Part shown: positions 1 through 6,250 of the stretch, in pieces | Layout of the letters: the number at the start of each line of letters is the position of its first letter | Position numbering within the stretch: the first letter of the stretch is position 1 | DNA from: JAWVZY01 sp033721955 | Lineage (GTDB): Bacteria > Patescibacteriota > Minisyncoccia > Spechtbacterales > 2-12-FULL-38-22 | Direction of reading: 5' to 3' | Assembly (NCBI GenBank): GCA_033721955.1 | Contig: JAWVZY010000029.1 | Span: forward strand, 1 to 9,412 | DNA length: 9,412 nucleotides | Notes under the pieces: model-generated | Databases searched by the model: none | What the model was told of the DNA's origin: nothing | The model's input: the letters and a program-made list of their open reading frames with translations, nothing else | Translations under genes and position numbers: made by a program

Positions 1-1070
1 AGAAAAGTCAAAAAACCGGCCCACATAATATTTTTTGCAGTTCTTAAATTTTCCAACAATTCTTTTTTAAACAGTGCGCGCGAGGATGTTTTAATAGAGC
101 CAAGACCCGCTATACTTGTAGTAATTGAATATAAAATGTTTTTATCCCCGCCGGCATTTATCCTTTTGCGAGCCTCAAACCCTCCCTCAGAAAATACCTG
201 CCATAGACGCAAAAATCCTCTCTTCAAAATATAATAGGCAAAAATAGCGCCCGCGAGCATTAAAGCATTCGCGGTGAAATAATTAAATGCCACCCCTGTA
301 TTACCTGTCTGAGCGCTATGCATAGTAAGTGCAGGTAAATGAGAAGGATAATATTTAAAATTATCAACAATCCTATCTATTGTAGCTACGGCAAGCTCTA
401 TATCTTCTATCTGAAATAATTCACCCACATTTGTATTTACTAAGCCGTCCCAGGTGGCATACCCTCCAATAAGCATAAATAATAAACTAAATAAAACAAG
501 TAACCTAAAGGTATTTGTTCCGGAACCGAGCTTAACCGAGCCATATGCGGATAGAAATACAACTAAAATACCCAGAGAAGCACAAAATACACTAAACGAT
601 ACCAGGGCAAAAAAGGATAAAGTAAAACCGCCAAGCGCTATGCTAAAAACAGAACGCGCAGCCAAGAGTATAGGCAAAGCTATTAATATAAAGGGCCACG
701 AGGCGCCTATTATAACCTTTGTAAAACCTGTCCAAGCTAAACTATTATATGAGGGTGTTACTGCTATCCATCTGCCACTGTCTTGTCTGCGGAAAAAAGT
801 AAAAATTCCCGCGATAATTGAACTTGCAAATATCAAAAAACCAATTATCAAAATAAATAACTCGTAAATATAAAGGGGTGCCGCCTCCGCGATAAATTGC
901 TCTTTCTGGCTAAATTCAAAACCTCTAAAGGCAAACAGAAAAACCCCAAGTCCTACCAAGAAAAAAACAACCAACATGGCTGCAGCTGTAAGCGCTCTTG
1001 CCGAAGAGCCGTCAGTAAAATACCTGCGAATACGCTTTATATAATATTGTACAAATAATTTAGCTGCCAT
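1..1070 (-). CDS. ABC exporter permease, multi-pass membrane protein (3' part cut by window edge)
   Basis: The frame is open without a stop for 356 codons from the ATG at 1070-1068 to the left edge, so the C-terminus lies outside the window. The first ~20 residues are basic (IKRIRR). Hydrophobic segments follow at roughly 27-48, 70-92, 116-136, 150-175, 187-204 and 263-281, and another begins near 346. Between segments 2 and 3 lies RRQDSGRWIAVTPSY, resembling the cytoplasmic loop of large ABC-2-like exporter permeases. ALFKKELLENLR at ~332-343 looks like the KE-containing repeat that opens a second membrane half in 12-TM putative exporters. The start overlaps the end of the ATPase gene by 11 nt, so the two are almost certainly co-translated and form one transporter. 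The exported substrate cannot be told. The membrane-permease call is secure; the exact family is inferred by eye. Confidence 0.85.
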   Translation of the reverse strand, partial: MAAKLFVQYYIKRIRRYFTDGSSARALTAAAMLVVFFLVGLGVFLFAFRGFEFSQKEQFIAEAAPLYIYELFILIIGFLIFASSIIAGIFTFFRRQDSGRWIAVTPSYNSLAWTGFTKVIIGASWPFILIALPILLAARSVFSIALGGFTLSFFALVSFSVFCASLGILVVFLSAYGSVKLGSGTNTFRLLVLFSLLFMLIGGYATWDGLVNTNVGELFQIEDIELAVATIDRIVDNFKYYPSHLPALTMHSAQTGNTGVAFNYFTANALMLAGAIFAYYILKRGFLRLWQVFSEGGFEARKRINAGGDKNILYSITTSIAGLGSIKTSSRALFKKELLENLRTAKNIMWAGFLTF

Positions 1071-1797
1071 TTTTGGTGCCTGCTAAATTCTTATAAATAT
1101 CATGTAGTGAACCGTCTTCACCGAGGCCGGCTTTTCTTCTAAGATCGTTTATACTACCTTCATCTAAAAGCACGCCTTCTTTCAAGACACCCACGCGCGA
1201 AGATATCTCCTCAGCTACAGACAGTGTGTGAGTGGCCATAAGTACTGCTCCCCCGTTATTTGCAAATTCCTTAAATAAATTCTTAGCTATATCGGCGCTA
1301 TCGGGATCAAGGCCTGTTATTGGCTCATCTATAAGCAAAAGTTTTGGCTCGTGTATAAGAGCAGCTATTATGCTGAATTTCTGCTTGTTACCCCTTGAAT
1401 AGTTTTCAAAATAGTTCTTCTCTATCCCGTTAAGTCCAAAAATATTAAGGTAAGTATTTATTTTCTCAATTCTATCTGCCGGAGGCATATTATAAAAAGC
1501 CCCTGAGAAATGAAGAAACTCCTCGCCCGTTATTGCCTGCCATATGCGCGGCTCATCAGGTATATATCCTATCTTGGCCTTAGCGCTGCGGGAATTTCTT
1601 ACAACATCATCGCCACCTACAGATACAGAACCCCCTGTTGGGCGCAATAATCCTGATATCATTTTTATAATAGTTGTCTTACCCGAGCCATTGGGCCCTA
1701 TAACCGAAAATAGCTCGCCTTCTTTTATTTCAAGGTTTAAATTATCTACTGCCTTTAATTCTCCGAACTCTTTTGTAAGTTTTTCTGTTTTTAACAT
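1060..1797 (-). CDS. ABC transporter ATP-binding protein (exporter type)
   Basis: This 245-residue nucleotide-binding subunit would power the membrane partner encoded immediately downstream. It has Walker A GPNGSGKTT at residues 34-42, an ABC signature YSRGNKQK at ~133-140 (a non-LSGGQ form like the YSRGMKQ seen in related exporters), Walker B LLLIDEPITGLDP at ~153-165 and the H-loop His in MATHT near 190. The Q-loop position reads IGYIPDEP, with Asp/Glu where Gln is usual; this variant is familiar in ABC-2 exporter ATPases of the YtrB/BcrA type. A C-terminal tail (LHDIYKNLAG) follows the D-loop domain. The ATG at 1797 has an extended -10 (TGATATAAT) upstream but no clear Shine-Dalgarno. The stop overlaps the permease start, indicating translational coupling. 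Substrate unknown. Confidence 0.95.
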   Translation of the reverse strand: MLKTEKLTKEFGELKAVDNLNLEIKEGELFSVIGPNGSGKTTIIKMISGLLRPTGGSVSVGGDDVVRNSRSAKAKIGYIPDEPRIWQAITGEEFLHFSGAFYNMPPADRIEKINTYLNIFGLNGIEKNYFENYSRGNKQKFSIIAALIHEPKLLLIDEPITGLDPDSADIAKNLFKEFANNGGAVLMATHTLSVAEEISSRVGVLKEGVLLDEGSINDLRRKAGLGEDGSLHDIYKNLAGTKNGS

Positions 1798-1820
1798 TTT
1801 TATTTTAGGTTATTTTTTAC

Positions 1821-1829
1821 ATTATATCA
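1821..1829 (-). promoter_or_regulatory. Extended -10 promoter element upstream of the ABC operon
   Basis: The minus strand reads TGATATAAT, a full extended -10 (TGn + TATAAT), overlapping the stop codon of the NUDIX gene. No good -35 is seen 16-18 nt upstream, as is normal for extended -10 promoters. The ABC ATPase ATG is 23 nt further on, leaving a leader of roughly 15 nt. The same nonamer sits before the 92-aa gene at 6646-6654. Transcription of the transporter can therefore be independent of the upstream operon. Confidence 0.6.
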
Positions 1830-2270
1830 TTTATAGTTTTCTTCTAAAGCCTCAAATGCTTTATCAAGGAGCTCTCTGCTATTTTGATGGGTAATAATGC
1901 GCCTGGCTTCTTCAAAAGGTGCCCATGTATAATCATCTACCTCATCTTTTTGAACTCTTACTTCCTCTCCCTCGGGCACTAAGCCAATGTAATATTTAAC
2001 CACTTTATGAATAACTTCATCATCGCGCTCGTATATATATTTATTTTCAAAAATAGAATCCTTCAATATATTAACCTTTTGCAGGCCGGTCTCTTCTGAA
2101 AATTCTCTCTTAGCCGCTTCAATATCATCTTCATCCTCTTCGGCATGGCCCTTGGGCAATTCCCAAAATCCCTCCAAGCGATGTACAAGTAAAAAATAAT
2201 AATCCCCGCCTACCTTGCGCGCGGGAATTATCCCAAAAGAATATTCATTTATACTTTTATCTTGAGACAT
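1827..2270 (-). CDS. NUDIX hydrolase, Ap4A hydrolase-like
   Basis: This 147-residue protein has a perfect NUDIX box (G-x5-E-x7-REUxEExGU) at residues 41-63, ending in REFSEETGL. The acidic residues of REFSEE bind the catalytic divalent metals. The flanking FWELPKGHAEEDEDDIEAA resembles the asymmetrical bis(5'-nucleosyl)-tetraphosphatases (NUDT2/Ap4A hydrolase type), as does the C-terminal DEVDDYTWAPFEEA block. Likely role: cytosolic hydrolysis of Ap4A or related nucleoside polyphosphates; ADP-ribose or another nucleotide sugar is a possible alternative substrate. The ATG at 2270 overlaps the stop of the upstream PH-domain gene (TAATG), so it is translationally coupled. It is the last gene of its operon. 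The stop is TGA. Confidence 0.92.
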   Translation of the reverse strand: MSQDKSINEYSFGIIPARKVGGDYYFLLVHRLEGFWELPKGHAEEDEDDIEAAKREFSEETGLQKVNILKDSIFENKYIYERDDEVIHKVVKYYIGLVPEGEEVRVQKDEVDDYTWAPFEEARRIITHQNSRELLDKAFEALEENYK

Positions 2271-2794
2271 TAATGATCCAAGCCCCTATTTAACATTTCA
2301 GTGTGGTATTTTGCTACCACCTCACGCACCTCGGCCGGATTAGGTATCTTTCTTATAATAACTTCCCTCGTAACACCCGCTGTCTGCACATAAAGATCGC
2401 CAAAATTCATAAGAGTAGGCAATATACCCGAGACCTCTATTTTTATATCCTCTACGCTCAGCAAATGAACCTCCACCATGTCTCGTGCGAAAAGACCCTT
2501 TTGTTCTATGTCTATTATTCTATAGTTTGTAAGAATAAATACGTCTAAATAATAATTGGTCCAAACTACAAAAAATACCATCCACATCATAAGCATCCAA
2601 GTAGATATCGCAAAAAGCACCAAGCCCCAAAATTCAAATACCAACGGCTCTACAGTTGGAGTTGATAACGCCAAAGCCAGAAGGAAAAAAGGTGCAAAGG
2701 CAGCCAAAAGCAACCCCGCCGCCTCACTTGCCAGAGCATACCAATGCCTTCTTTTTTGCATTATTATTTTTTCATTTTCAATAAGATTTATCAT
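2270..2794 (-). CDS. Bacterial PH-domain membrane protein
   Basis: This 174-residue protein has two transmembrane helices at ~20-44 and ~55-78, then a cytosolic PH-like domain at ~80-160. The PH part has the typical run YYLDVFILTNYRIIDIEQKGLF, then SVEDIKIEVSGILPTLMNFGDLYVQTAG and a closing IPNPAEVREVV helix. These blocks are characteristic of bPH2/YdbS-like proteins common in Parcubacteria-type genomes. The molecular role is unknown; related domains are thought to be membrane-associated scaffolds. The gene starts inside the stop of the 87-aa gene (ATGA overlap) and ends in the NUDIX start (TAATG), so all three are coupled. No Shine-Dalgarno is visible, consistent with initiation by ribosomes terminating on the gene before. 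Confidence 0.85.
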   Translation of the reverse strand: MINLIENEKIIMQKRRHWYALASEAAGLLLAAFAPFFLLALALSTPTVEPLVFEFWGLVLFAISTWMLMMWMVFFVVWTNYYLDVFILTNYRIIDIEQKGLFARDMVEVHLLSVEDIKIEVSGILPTLMNFGDLYVQTAGVTREVIIRKIPNPAEVREVVAKYHTEMLNRGLDH

Positions 2795-3054
2795 GATAAT
2801 AAAGATACCAAAAGTCCGGCAATCATTCCGGCAAGAAACAATCCCGAAACTCCAAAATACACCTGGCGCAAATGTTTTATCTGTTTTTTAGTAACGCCAT
2901 AATTTTTCCAATGATGATCCAAGGCCATGCTTAGCACTAAAAACGCTACCAATATAACTCCGGCCACAAAAAGCGCCGTTGTATCAAGTTTCCCTAAAAT
3001 GGATTGGGCATCAAAGGAAAAATTTGTTATTTGGGCAAGATACTCTTTTGTCAT
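2791..3054 (-). CDS. Small two-helix membrane protein of unknown function
   Basis: This 87-residue protein has transmembrane segments at ~25-45 (TTALFVAGVILVAFLVLSMAL) and ~66-86 (YFGVSGLFLAGMIAGLLVSL). A basic loop between them (HHWKNYGVTKKQIKHLR) should face the cytoplasm, which would place both ends outside. I do not recognise a family. It starts 2 nt after the stop of the SpoU methyltransferase gene and overlaps the PH-domain gene by 4 nt (ATGA). It ends TGA followed at once by an in-frame TAA. Its fixed place directly before another two-helix protein suggests the two may assemble together, which is inference from context only. Confidence 0.75.
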   Translation of the reverse strand: MTKEYLAQITNFSFDAQSILGKLDTTALFVAGVILVAFLVLSMALDHHWKNYGVTKKQIKHLRQVYFGVSGLFLAGMIAGLLVSLLS

Positions 3055-3056
3055 AA

Positions 3057-3647
3057 TTATTGATTAGAAAAGCGCCGTCTTATTTCATCTTCCTTCTCAG
3101 TGGGTAAAAGGTATTCATCCATACCATAAAGAGCACGCTGGCGAGTAAGCTCGTAAAGAAAAATTGCGGCAATTATACAGTTGTCTAAATCGGCCGTAAC
3201 TCCCGCTCGCTTTATAGATATTTTTAGATCAGCATAACCCAAAGCTCTATCCGATGGACCTCGCTCTTCACTACCAAAAATAACAGCTATCTTTTCTTCC
3301 TTAAGGGTAGAGGAATAAATATCTGTACCACCCTTGCCAAATATAGGCACTACTATCTTATACTCCTGCCCTTTTAGCTGGTCCAATAAATCTCCAATTG
3401 ATGTATGTATTTCAAAATCCAAATACCTACCGGCATTATAGAAATCATCTTTAGGAGCTATTTTTGCAGGGTCATACTCCTCTACCTTTTCAAACACAAA
3501 ATATACCTTCTGTATGCCAAAGGTGTCACAAAGCTGGAGTATTTTATAGGCATTTTCTTTTTGAATATCCTCTAAAACAGCTACACCTTTTTGGCGATTT
3601 GATGCGGCACGAGCTATATGATGTAATTCATCAGGATTATAGGTCAT
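3057..3647 (-). CDS. SpoU/TrmH-family RNA 2'-O-methyltransferase-like protein, divergent
   Basis: This 196-residue protein has the SPOUT fold pattern and would act on tRNA or rRNA with S-adenosylmethionine. Motif 1 lies at ~30-50 (ENAYKILQLCDTFGIQKVYFV), motif 2 at ~121-131 (AVIFGSEERGP) and motif 3 at ~143-166 (ISIKRAG...AAIFLYEL). By eye, the motif 1 Asn (N32) and motif 2 Glu are kept, but the motif 1 Arg is Gln (Q38), and the usual SLNVS of motif 3 reads DLDNC. The start opens with DELHHIARAASNRQKGVAVLED, matching the N-terminus of TrmH-like proteins. It is the first gene of a tight block with the 87-aa, PH-domain and NUDIX genes. No Shine-Dalgarno is present and an AT-rich -10-like element lies close upstream. 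Family call strong; substrate and activity uncertain. Confidence 0.88.
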   Translation of the reverse strand: MTYNPDELHHIARAASNRQKGVAVLEDIQKENAYKILQLCDTFGIQKVYFVFEKVEEYDPAKIAPKDDFYNAGRYLDFEIHTSIGDLLDQLKGQEYKIVVPIFGKGGTDIYSSTLKEEKIAVIFGSEERGPSDRALGYADLKISIKRAGVTADLDNCIIAAIFLYELTRQRALYGMDEYLLPTEKEDEIRRRFSNQ

Positions 3648-3653
3648 TATTTA

Positions 3654-3659
3654 AATATA
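3654..3659 (-). promoter_or_regulatory. Possible -10 element before the SpoU methyltransferase
   Basis: The 46-nt gap between the macro-domain stop and the methyltransferase ATG is almost pure A/T. It contains TATATT six nt before the ATG and TACAAT (3671-3676) further up. If TATATT is used, the transcript would begin at or next to the ATG. No -35 match is seen and there is no terminator in the gap, so read-through from the macro gene is equally possible. AT richness makes chance matches likely. Confidence 0.3.
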
Positions 3660-3693
3660 ATTAATAACTTATTGTATATATTCATTTTAACAC

Positions 3694-4167
3694 TTACTTA
3701 CCTTCCTGCTCTTCTAATTCGCCGTGATCTACTATTATTATCTCTAAATGATCAAATTGATACTCCTCTCCCACTTTTACCATAAGTTCTTTTACCTTTT
3801 GCTTTTCCAGGCCGCAATTTATACCAAGCAAAGGAGCGGCTATGCTTTCAAATTGATTTGCCTTGCACCAAGTTAATGCCTTGCGCCATACTTTCTCCAG
3901 ATCCTCATAAGAAATGCAAATATTCTCACTAAGGTCGATAGTTGGTATATGGTATATTCTATGCGCCTTTAAATTACCTCCTCCTGTCATAGCAAGTTCA
4001 CCCACCGGAACCTTCCCTAAATTTTCACTCTCCAGTGTCAGCTTGTAACCGGCGGCCTCAGCTATTACCTTAGCAATTCCATTATTATGATTTAGGTCTG
4101 TATTTGCCGAATTAACTATTATATCGGCGTCTATATTTACAATGTTTCCTTTGACATGTTTTATCAT
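3694..4167 (-). CDS. Macro-domain (ADP-ribose-binding-like) protein
   Basis: This 157-residue protein is essentially one macro domain. The N-terminal GNIVNIDADIIVNSAN (residues 7-22) carries the conserved D.IVN.AN block. It is followed by loop 1 NHNNGIAKVIAEAAG (26-40), then KVPVGELAMTGGGNL (52-66) and the phosphate-loop region IAAPLLGINCGL (109-120). Macro domains bind ADP-ribose, and many remove it from proteins, nucleic acids or O-acetyl-ADP-ribose. Here loop 1, usually GGG, reads HNNG, so binding or hydrolysis may differ. The gene starts 4 nt after the MgtE-like stop, so the two share a transcript. No good Shine-Dalgarno is seen. Specific substrate unknown. Confidence 0.88.
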   Translation of the reverse strand: MIKHVKGNIVNIDADIIVNSANTDLNHNNGIAKVIAEAAGYKLTLESENLGKVPVGELAMTGGGNLKAHRIYHIPTIDLSENICISYEDLEKVWRKALTWCKANQFESIAAPLLGINCGLEKQKVKELMVKVGEEYQFDHLEIIIVDHGELEEQEGK

Positions 4168-4171
4168 AGTT

Positions 4172-5197
4172 TTAAGCCCATAACATAAACACGATGCGTG
4201 CTATGGAAAAATAAATTAATAAATTTGTAAGATCCCGCAAGACCGTAGCGAAAGGACCGGTAGCAACGGCCGGATCGTAATTTCTCTTATGCAAAGCTCT
4301 GGGCAAAAATAAGGCAACTATTGCGGCAACTATTATTGTTATAAATACAGCTATACCTACTATAAGAGCAACCTGTGGAGAATAAGACCATAAAAACCCG
4401 GCTAGAGAAAAACCCGCGCTTAAAAATATAGCTAAAAGAAAAACAACTCGCATTTCTTTTGCAACATACTTTTTAAAATCAAGGTTATGCTCAAGCGCTA
4501 AAGTCCTTATAAATAATGTTTGGGTTTGATTGCCCACCGCATCTGCTATATAAACTATAGCAGGTATAAATGCTACAAGTGCTATCTCAGCGCGAACAGA
4601 TTGTTCAAAAAACCTTATAATAAGCGCGGCTACTATTCCCCCAAAAAGTCCCACCACCAGCCAGGGTAATCTTTTTTTAATATGCATTTTAACGGTAGCA
4701 CCTTCAAAATTAAATATTGTCTCATCGGGTGATGTAATTCCGGCAGAATATAAAATATCCTCCAGATGTTCGCTATGCAAAACATCTAATATAGTGTCTG
4801 AGGTAACTACTCCCAGAAGCACATCTTCAGTATCAACAACGGGTATGGCTTTTATATTATATTTAAGAGCGGTAAGTGCAACATGTTCGCGATTTGCATA
4901 AATACTAACAGAAATGGGATCTGTCCGCATAACCTTAGAAACCTTTGTCTCCTGATCCAATAAAAATAACTCCTTTACAGACAAAACCCCTTTTAATTTT
5001 CTATCGCCGTCAACTACATAAATATAGTTTAATGTCTCAAATCGCCTTCTTTTATCTGAAAGGTCTTTATTTACCTGTCCAATGGTAGCATCAAGCGAAA
5101 CTGCCGGAACATTGGTTGTCATAATGCGCCCGGCGGCTTCCTGGGGAAGTTTATCTTCCTTTTTATTTTTTGGTTTTAATTTTATTAATATATCCAT
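4172..5197 (-). CDS. MgtE-like CBS-pair magnesium transporter/channel lacking the N domain
   Basis: From the ATG at 5197 this is 341 residues. A pair of CBS domains fills ~15-150 (AAGRIMTTNVPAVSLDATIG and VSKVMRTDPISVSI are the two CBS starts). A connecting helix follows at ~160-175, then about five transmembrane helices from ~178 to the end. The membrane part has the MgtE hallmarks VGNQTQT (~222-228) and DPAVATGPFATVLRD (~308-322); the Asp of DPA corresponds to the pore Asp of MgtE. Family members normally carry an additional N-terminal superhelical domain before the AAGRLMTT block, and here the protein starts almost directly at that block. Expected role: Mg2+ entry gated by Mg2+ binding to the CBS domains. 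An in-frame TTG at 5212 would add five residues; neither start has a clear Shine-Dalgarno, so ATG is preferred. Confidence 0.9.
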   Translation of the reverse strand: MDILIKLKPKNKKEDKLPQEAAGRIMTTNVPAVSLDATIGQVNKDLSDKRRRFETLNYIYVVDGDRKLKGVLSVKELFLLDQETKVSKVMRTDPISVSIYANREHVALTALKYNIKAIPVVDTEDVLLGVVTSDTILDVLHSEHLEDILYSAGITSPDETIFNFEGATVKMHIKKRLPWLVVGLFGGIVAALIIRFFEQSVRAEIALVAFIPAIVYIADAVGNQTQTLFIRTLALEHNLDFKKYVAKEMRVVFLLAIFLSAGFSLAGFLWSYSPQVALIVGIAVFITIIVAAIVALFLPRALHKRNYDPAVATGPFATVLRDLTNLLIYFSIARIVFMLWA

Positions 5198-5232
5198 ATC
5201 TGTATTTAGCAAGCTCTTACAGCCTATTTTCC

Positions 5233-5238
5233 ATTATA
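5233..5238 (-). promoter_or_regulatory. -10 box for the MgtE-like operon
   Basis: The minus strand reads TGTATAATGG, with a perfect TATAAT 35 nt before the ATG and 20 nt before the alternative TTG. It follows the terminator of the 103-aa gene after only 17 nt. The expected -35 position falls in the T-rich tract of that terminator and has no TTGACA-like match. This is the only evident promoter for the block running from the MgtE-like gene down to the macro gene. Confidence 0.5.
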
Positions 5239-5255
5239 CACCCATAAAGCCGGCT

Positions 5256-5293
5256 AAAAAAGAAAAATTTCCCTTAATTTAGAGGAAATTTTT
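5256..5293 (-). terminator. Intrinsic terminator after the 103-aa gene
   Basis: On the minus strand a perfect 10-bp stem (AAAAATTTCC paired with GGAAATTTTT, plus-strand arms 5263-5272 and 5284-5293) with an 11-nt loop runs into CTTTTTT. The stem is AT-rich, but position and U-tract fit termination about 35 nt after the stop codon at 5328. Because the arms begin and end in A and T runs, weaker termination from the opposite side is also possible. Confidence 0.7.
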
Positions 5294-5327
5294 GTCTTTA
5301 GAGTTTTTGGCTGTGATTCAGATATTA

Positions 5328-5639
5328 TTAAAACGGATTGAGTTCAAACAAAAATTCGGCCGGAGGCGGAAAAGGGTTCCAAGCAGGGTCCCACACTCTC
5401 AAATATAGTGCGACAGCTGCCAAACCGGCCAAAAGCAATATAAGCAAAACGTTATATATCCATAAATGGCTTTTTGGCTCCTCTATCTGCTCCTGCTCCT
5501 GATTAATATCATGCCAAAGCGCGCCAAGTATCTCACTCTCTGAATAACCCTTATCTACAAGGGCTTGTTTTATCTTTTCATCGCTGGCACCGTTTTGGCG
5601 CATCTGACGTACATATTTTACAAGATACTCATTAGCCAT
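5328..5639 (-). CDS. Small membrane-anchored protein with N-terminal helical (UBA/SHOCT-like) domain
   Basis: This 103-residue protein has residues 1-45 (EYLVKYVRQMRQNGASDEKIKQALVDKGYSESEILGAL, given here as its sense) in the pattern of a three-helix module often seen in Parcubacteria and archaea, where a Gly-x-Ser/Asp-x-x-x-I-x-x-A-L unit occurs. An acidic linker (QEQEQIEEP) leads to one transmembrane helix at ~60-81, then a short Pro- and Phe-rich tail. The N-domain is probably cytosolic. I do not recognise a named family and no function can be given. The gene is monocistronic: a TATAAT lies 10 nt before the ATG and a terminator follows the stop. No Shine-Dalgarno fits in the short leader. 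Confidence 0.8.
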   Translation of the reverse strand: MANEYLVKYVRQMRQNGASDEKIKQALVDKGYSESEILGALWHDINQEQEQIEEPKSHLWIYNVLLILLLAGLAAVALYLRVWDPAWNPFPPPAEFLFELNPF

Positions 5640-5649
5640 ATCTATCTAC

Positions 5650-5655
5650 ATTATA
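5650..5655 (-). promoter_or_regulatory. -10 box close to the start of the 103-aa gene
   Basis: TGTATAAT lies on the minus strand with only 10 nt between the -10 and the ATG. A start site 6-7 nt after the -10 leaves a leader of 0-4 nt, so the mRNA would be leaderless or nearly so. It sits immediately after the T-run of the tdk terminator. The -35 position falls inside the palindrome and does not match consensus. Confidence 0.55.
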
Positions 5656-5687
5656 CAATATAAAAACAGCTCTATATAGAGCTGTTT
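5656..5687 (-). terminator. Palindromic intrinsic terminator after tdk
   Basis: Positions 5664-5687 are a perfect 24-bp palindrome (half-site AAACAGCTCTAT) beginning 5 nt after the tdk stop. On the minus strand the stem is followed by more T residues (TTTTTATATT), as expected for Rho-independent termination. On the plus strand it is followed by TTTATTTTTT, so it could also act bidirectionally. The next promoter's -10 lies directly downstream. Confidence 0.8.
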
Positions 5688-5692
5688 ATTTT

Positions 5693-6250
5693 TTACTTAG
5701 GAGCTATGTAATGATCACGGCATCTGGCCTGGTATTTATCTGTTTCACCAATAACCACTGTGCCCTCTTCTTTGCTTAAGCGTTGAGTGCGCGAGGCCTT
5801 ATTTCCGCATCCATCCACCATACATATAGCAGAAAGTTTTAACCCTTTATCAGCAAGAGCCATTAACTTGTGGGTTTGACCGAATAATTCACCTCTATAA
5901 TCAAGATCAAGCCCGCAAACAAAAATATCTACGCCGCGCTCGATCAATTCATTTACCACGCTTAAAATTTCCGGGCAAAAAAACTGTACCTCTTCAATGC
6001 CTACAACATCAATATCATCTGTTATATATTCAAAAATTGCATCCGGCTTCTCTACGCTTATACACGTTGCATCCTCCTCTACCCCTGAGTGAGAGACCAC
6101 CTTATCTTTAGAATATCTGGTATCTATATCCGGTTTAAAAAATAAAGCTTTACGATTGGCATACTTTTCTCTTCTTACTAATCTTACGAGTTCTTCGGTT
6201 TTACCCGAAAACATGCAGCCAACTATGGCTGTAAGCCGTCCCTTTTTCAT
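5693..6250 (-). CDS. tdk: Thymidine kinase, type II (TK1-like)
   Basis: This 185-residue enzyme phosphorylates thymidine (and deoxyuridine) with ATP in the salvage route to dTMP. Walker A is GCMFSGKT (residues 11-18). The catalytic-base block is GIEEVQFF (84-91), corresponding to DEGQFF/DEAQFF in TK1. GLDLDYRGELF (113-123) and the lasso motif SRTQRL are present. The structural zinc ligands appear to be C143, C148, C177 and H180; the first pair is spaced C-x4-C instead of the usual C-x2-C. The reading frame stays open to a TTG at 6310, but that codon abuts the -10 box and cannot be on the transcript. The ATG at 6250 begins where the family begins and has AAAGGGAG 10 nt upstream. It is monocistronic with its own promoter and terminator. 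Confidence 0.95.
   Translation of the reverse strand: MKKGRLTAIVGCMFSGKTEELVRLVRREKYANRKALFFKPDIDTRYSKDKVVSHSGVEEDATCISVEKPDAIFEYITDDIDVVGIEEVQFFCPEILSVVNELIERGVDIFVCGLDLDYRGELFGQTHKLMALADKGLKLSAICMVDGCGNKASRTQRLSKEEGTVVIGETDKYQARCRDHYIAPK

Noticed and set aside
454..867. Plus-strand 137-codon open frame
   Set aside because: It lies wholly antisense to the ABC permease frame, its translation lacks family features, and it has no Shine-Dalgarno or promoter. It is a shadow.
1827..1832. TGA read as glycine (alternative code as in SR1/Gracilibacteria)
   Set aside because: The NUDIX and 87-aa genes end properly at TGA, the latter as tandem TGA-TAA at a coupled start. Read-through would run into promoter sequence, and no gene has an in-frame TGA.
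1544..1894. Plus-strand 116-codon open frame
   Set aside because: It is antisense to the ABC ATPase Walker A region and the NUDIX end; the real proteins are on the other strand.
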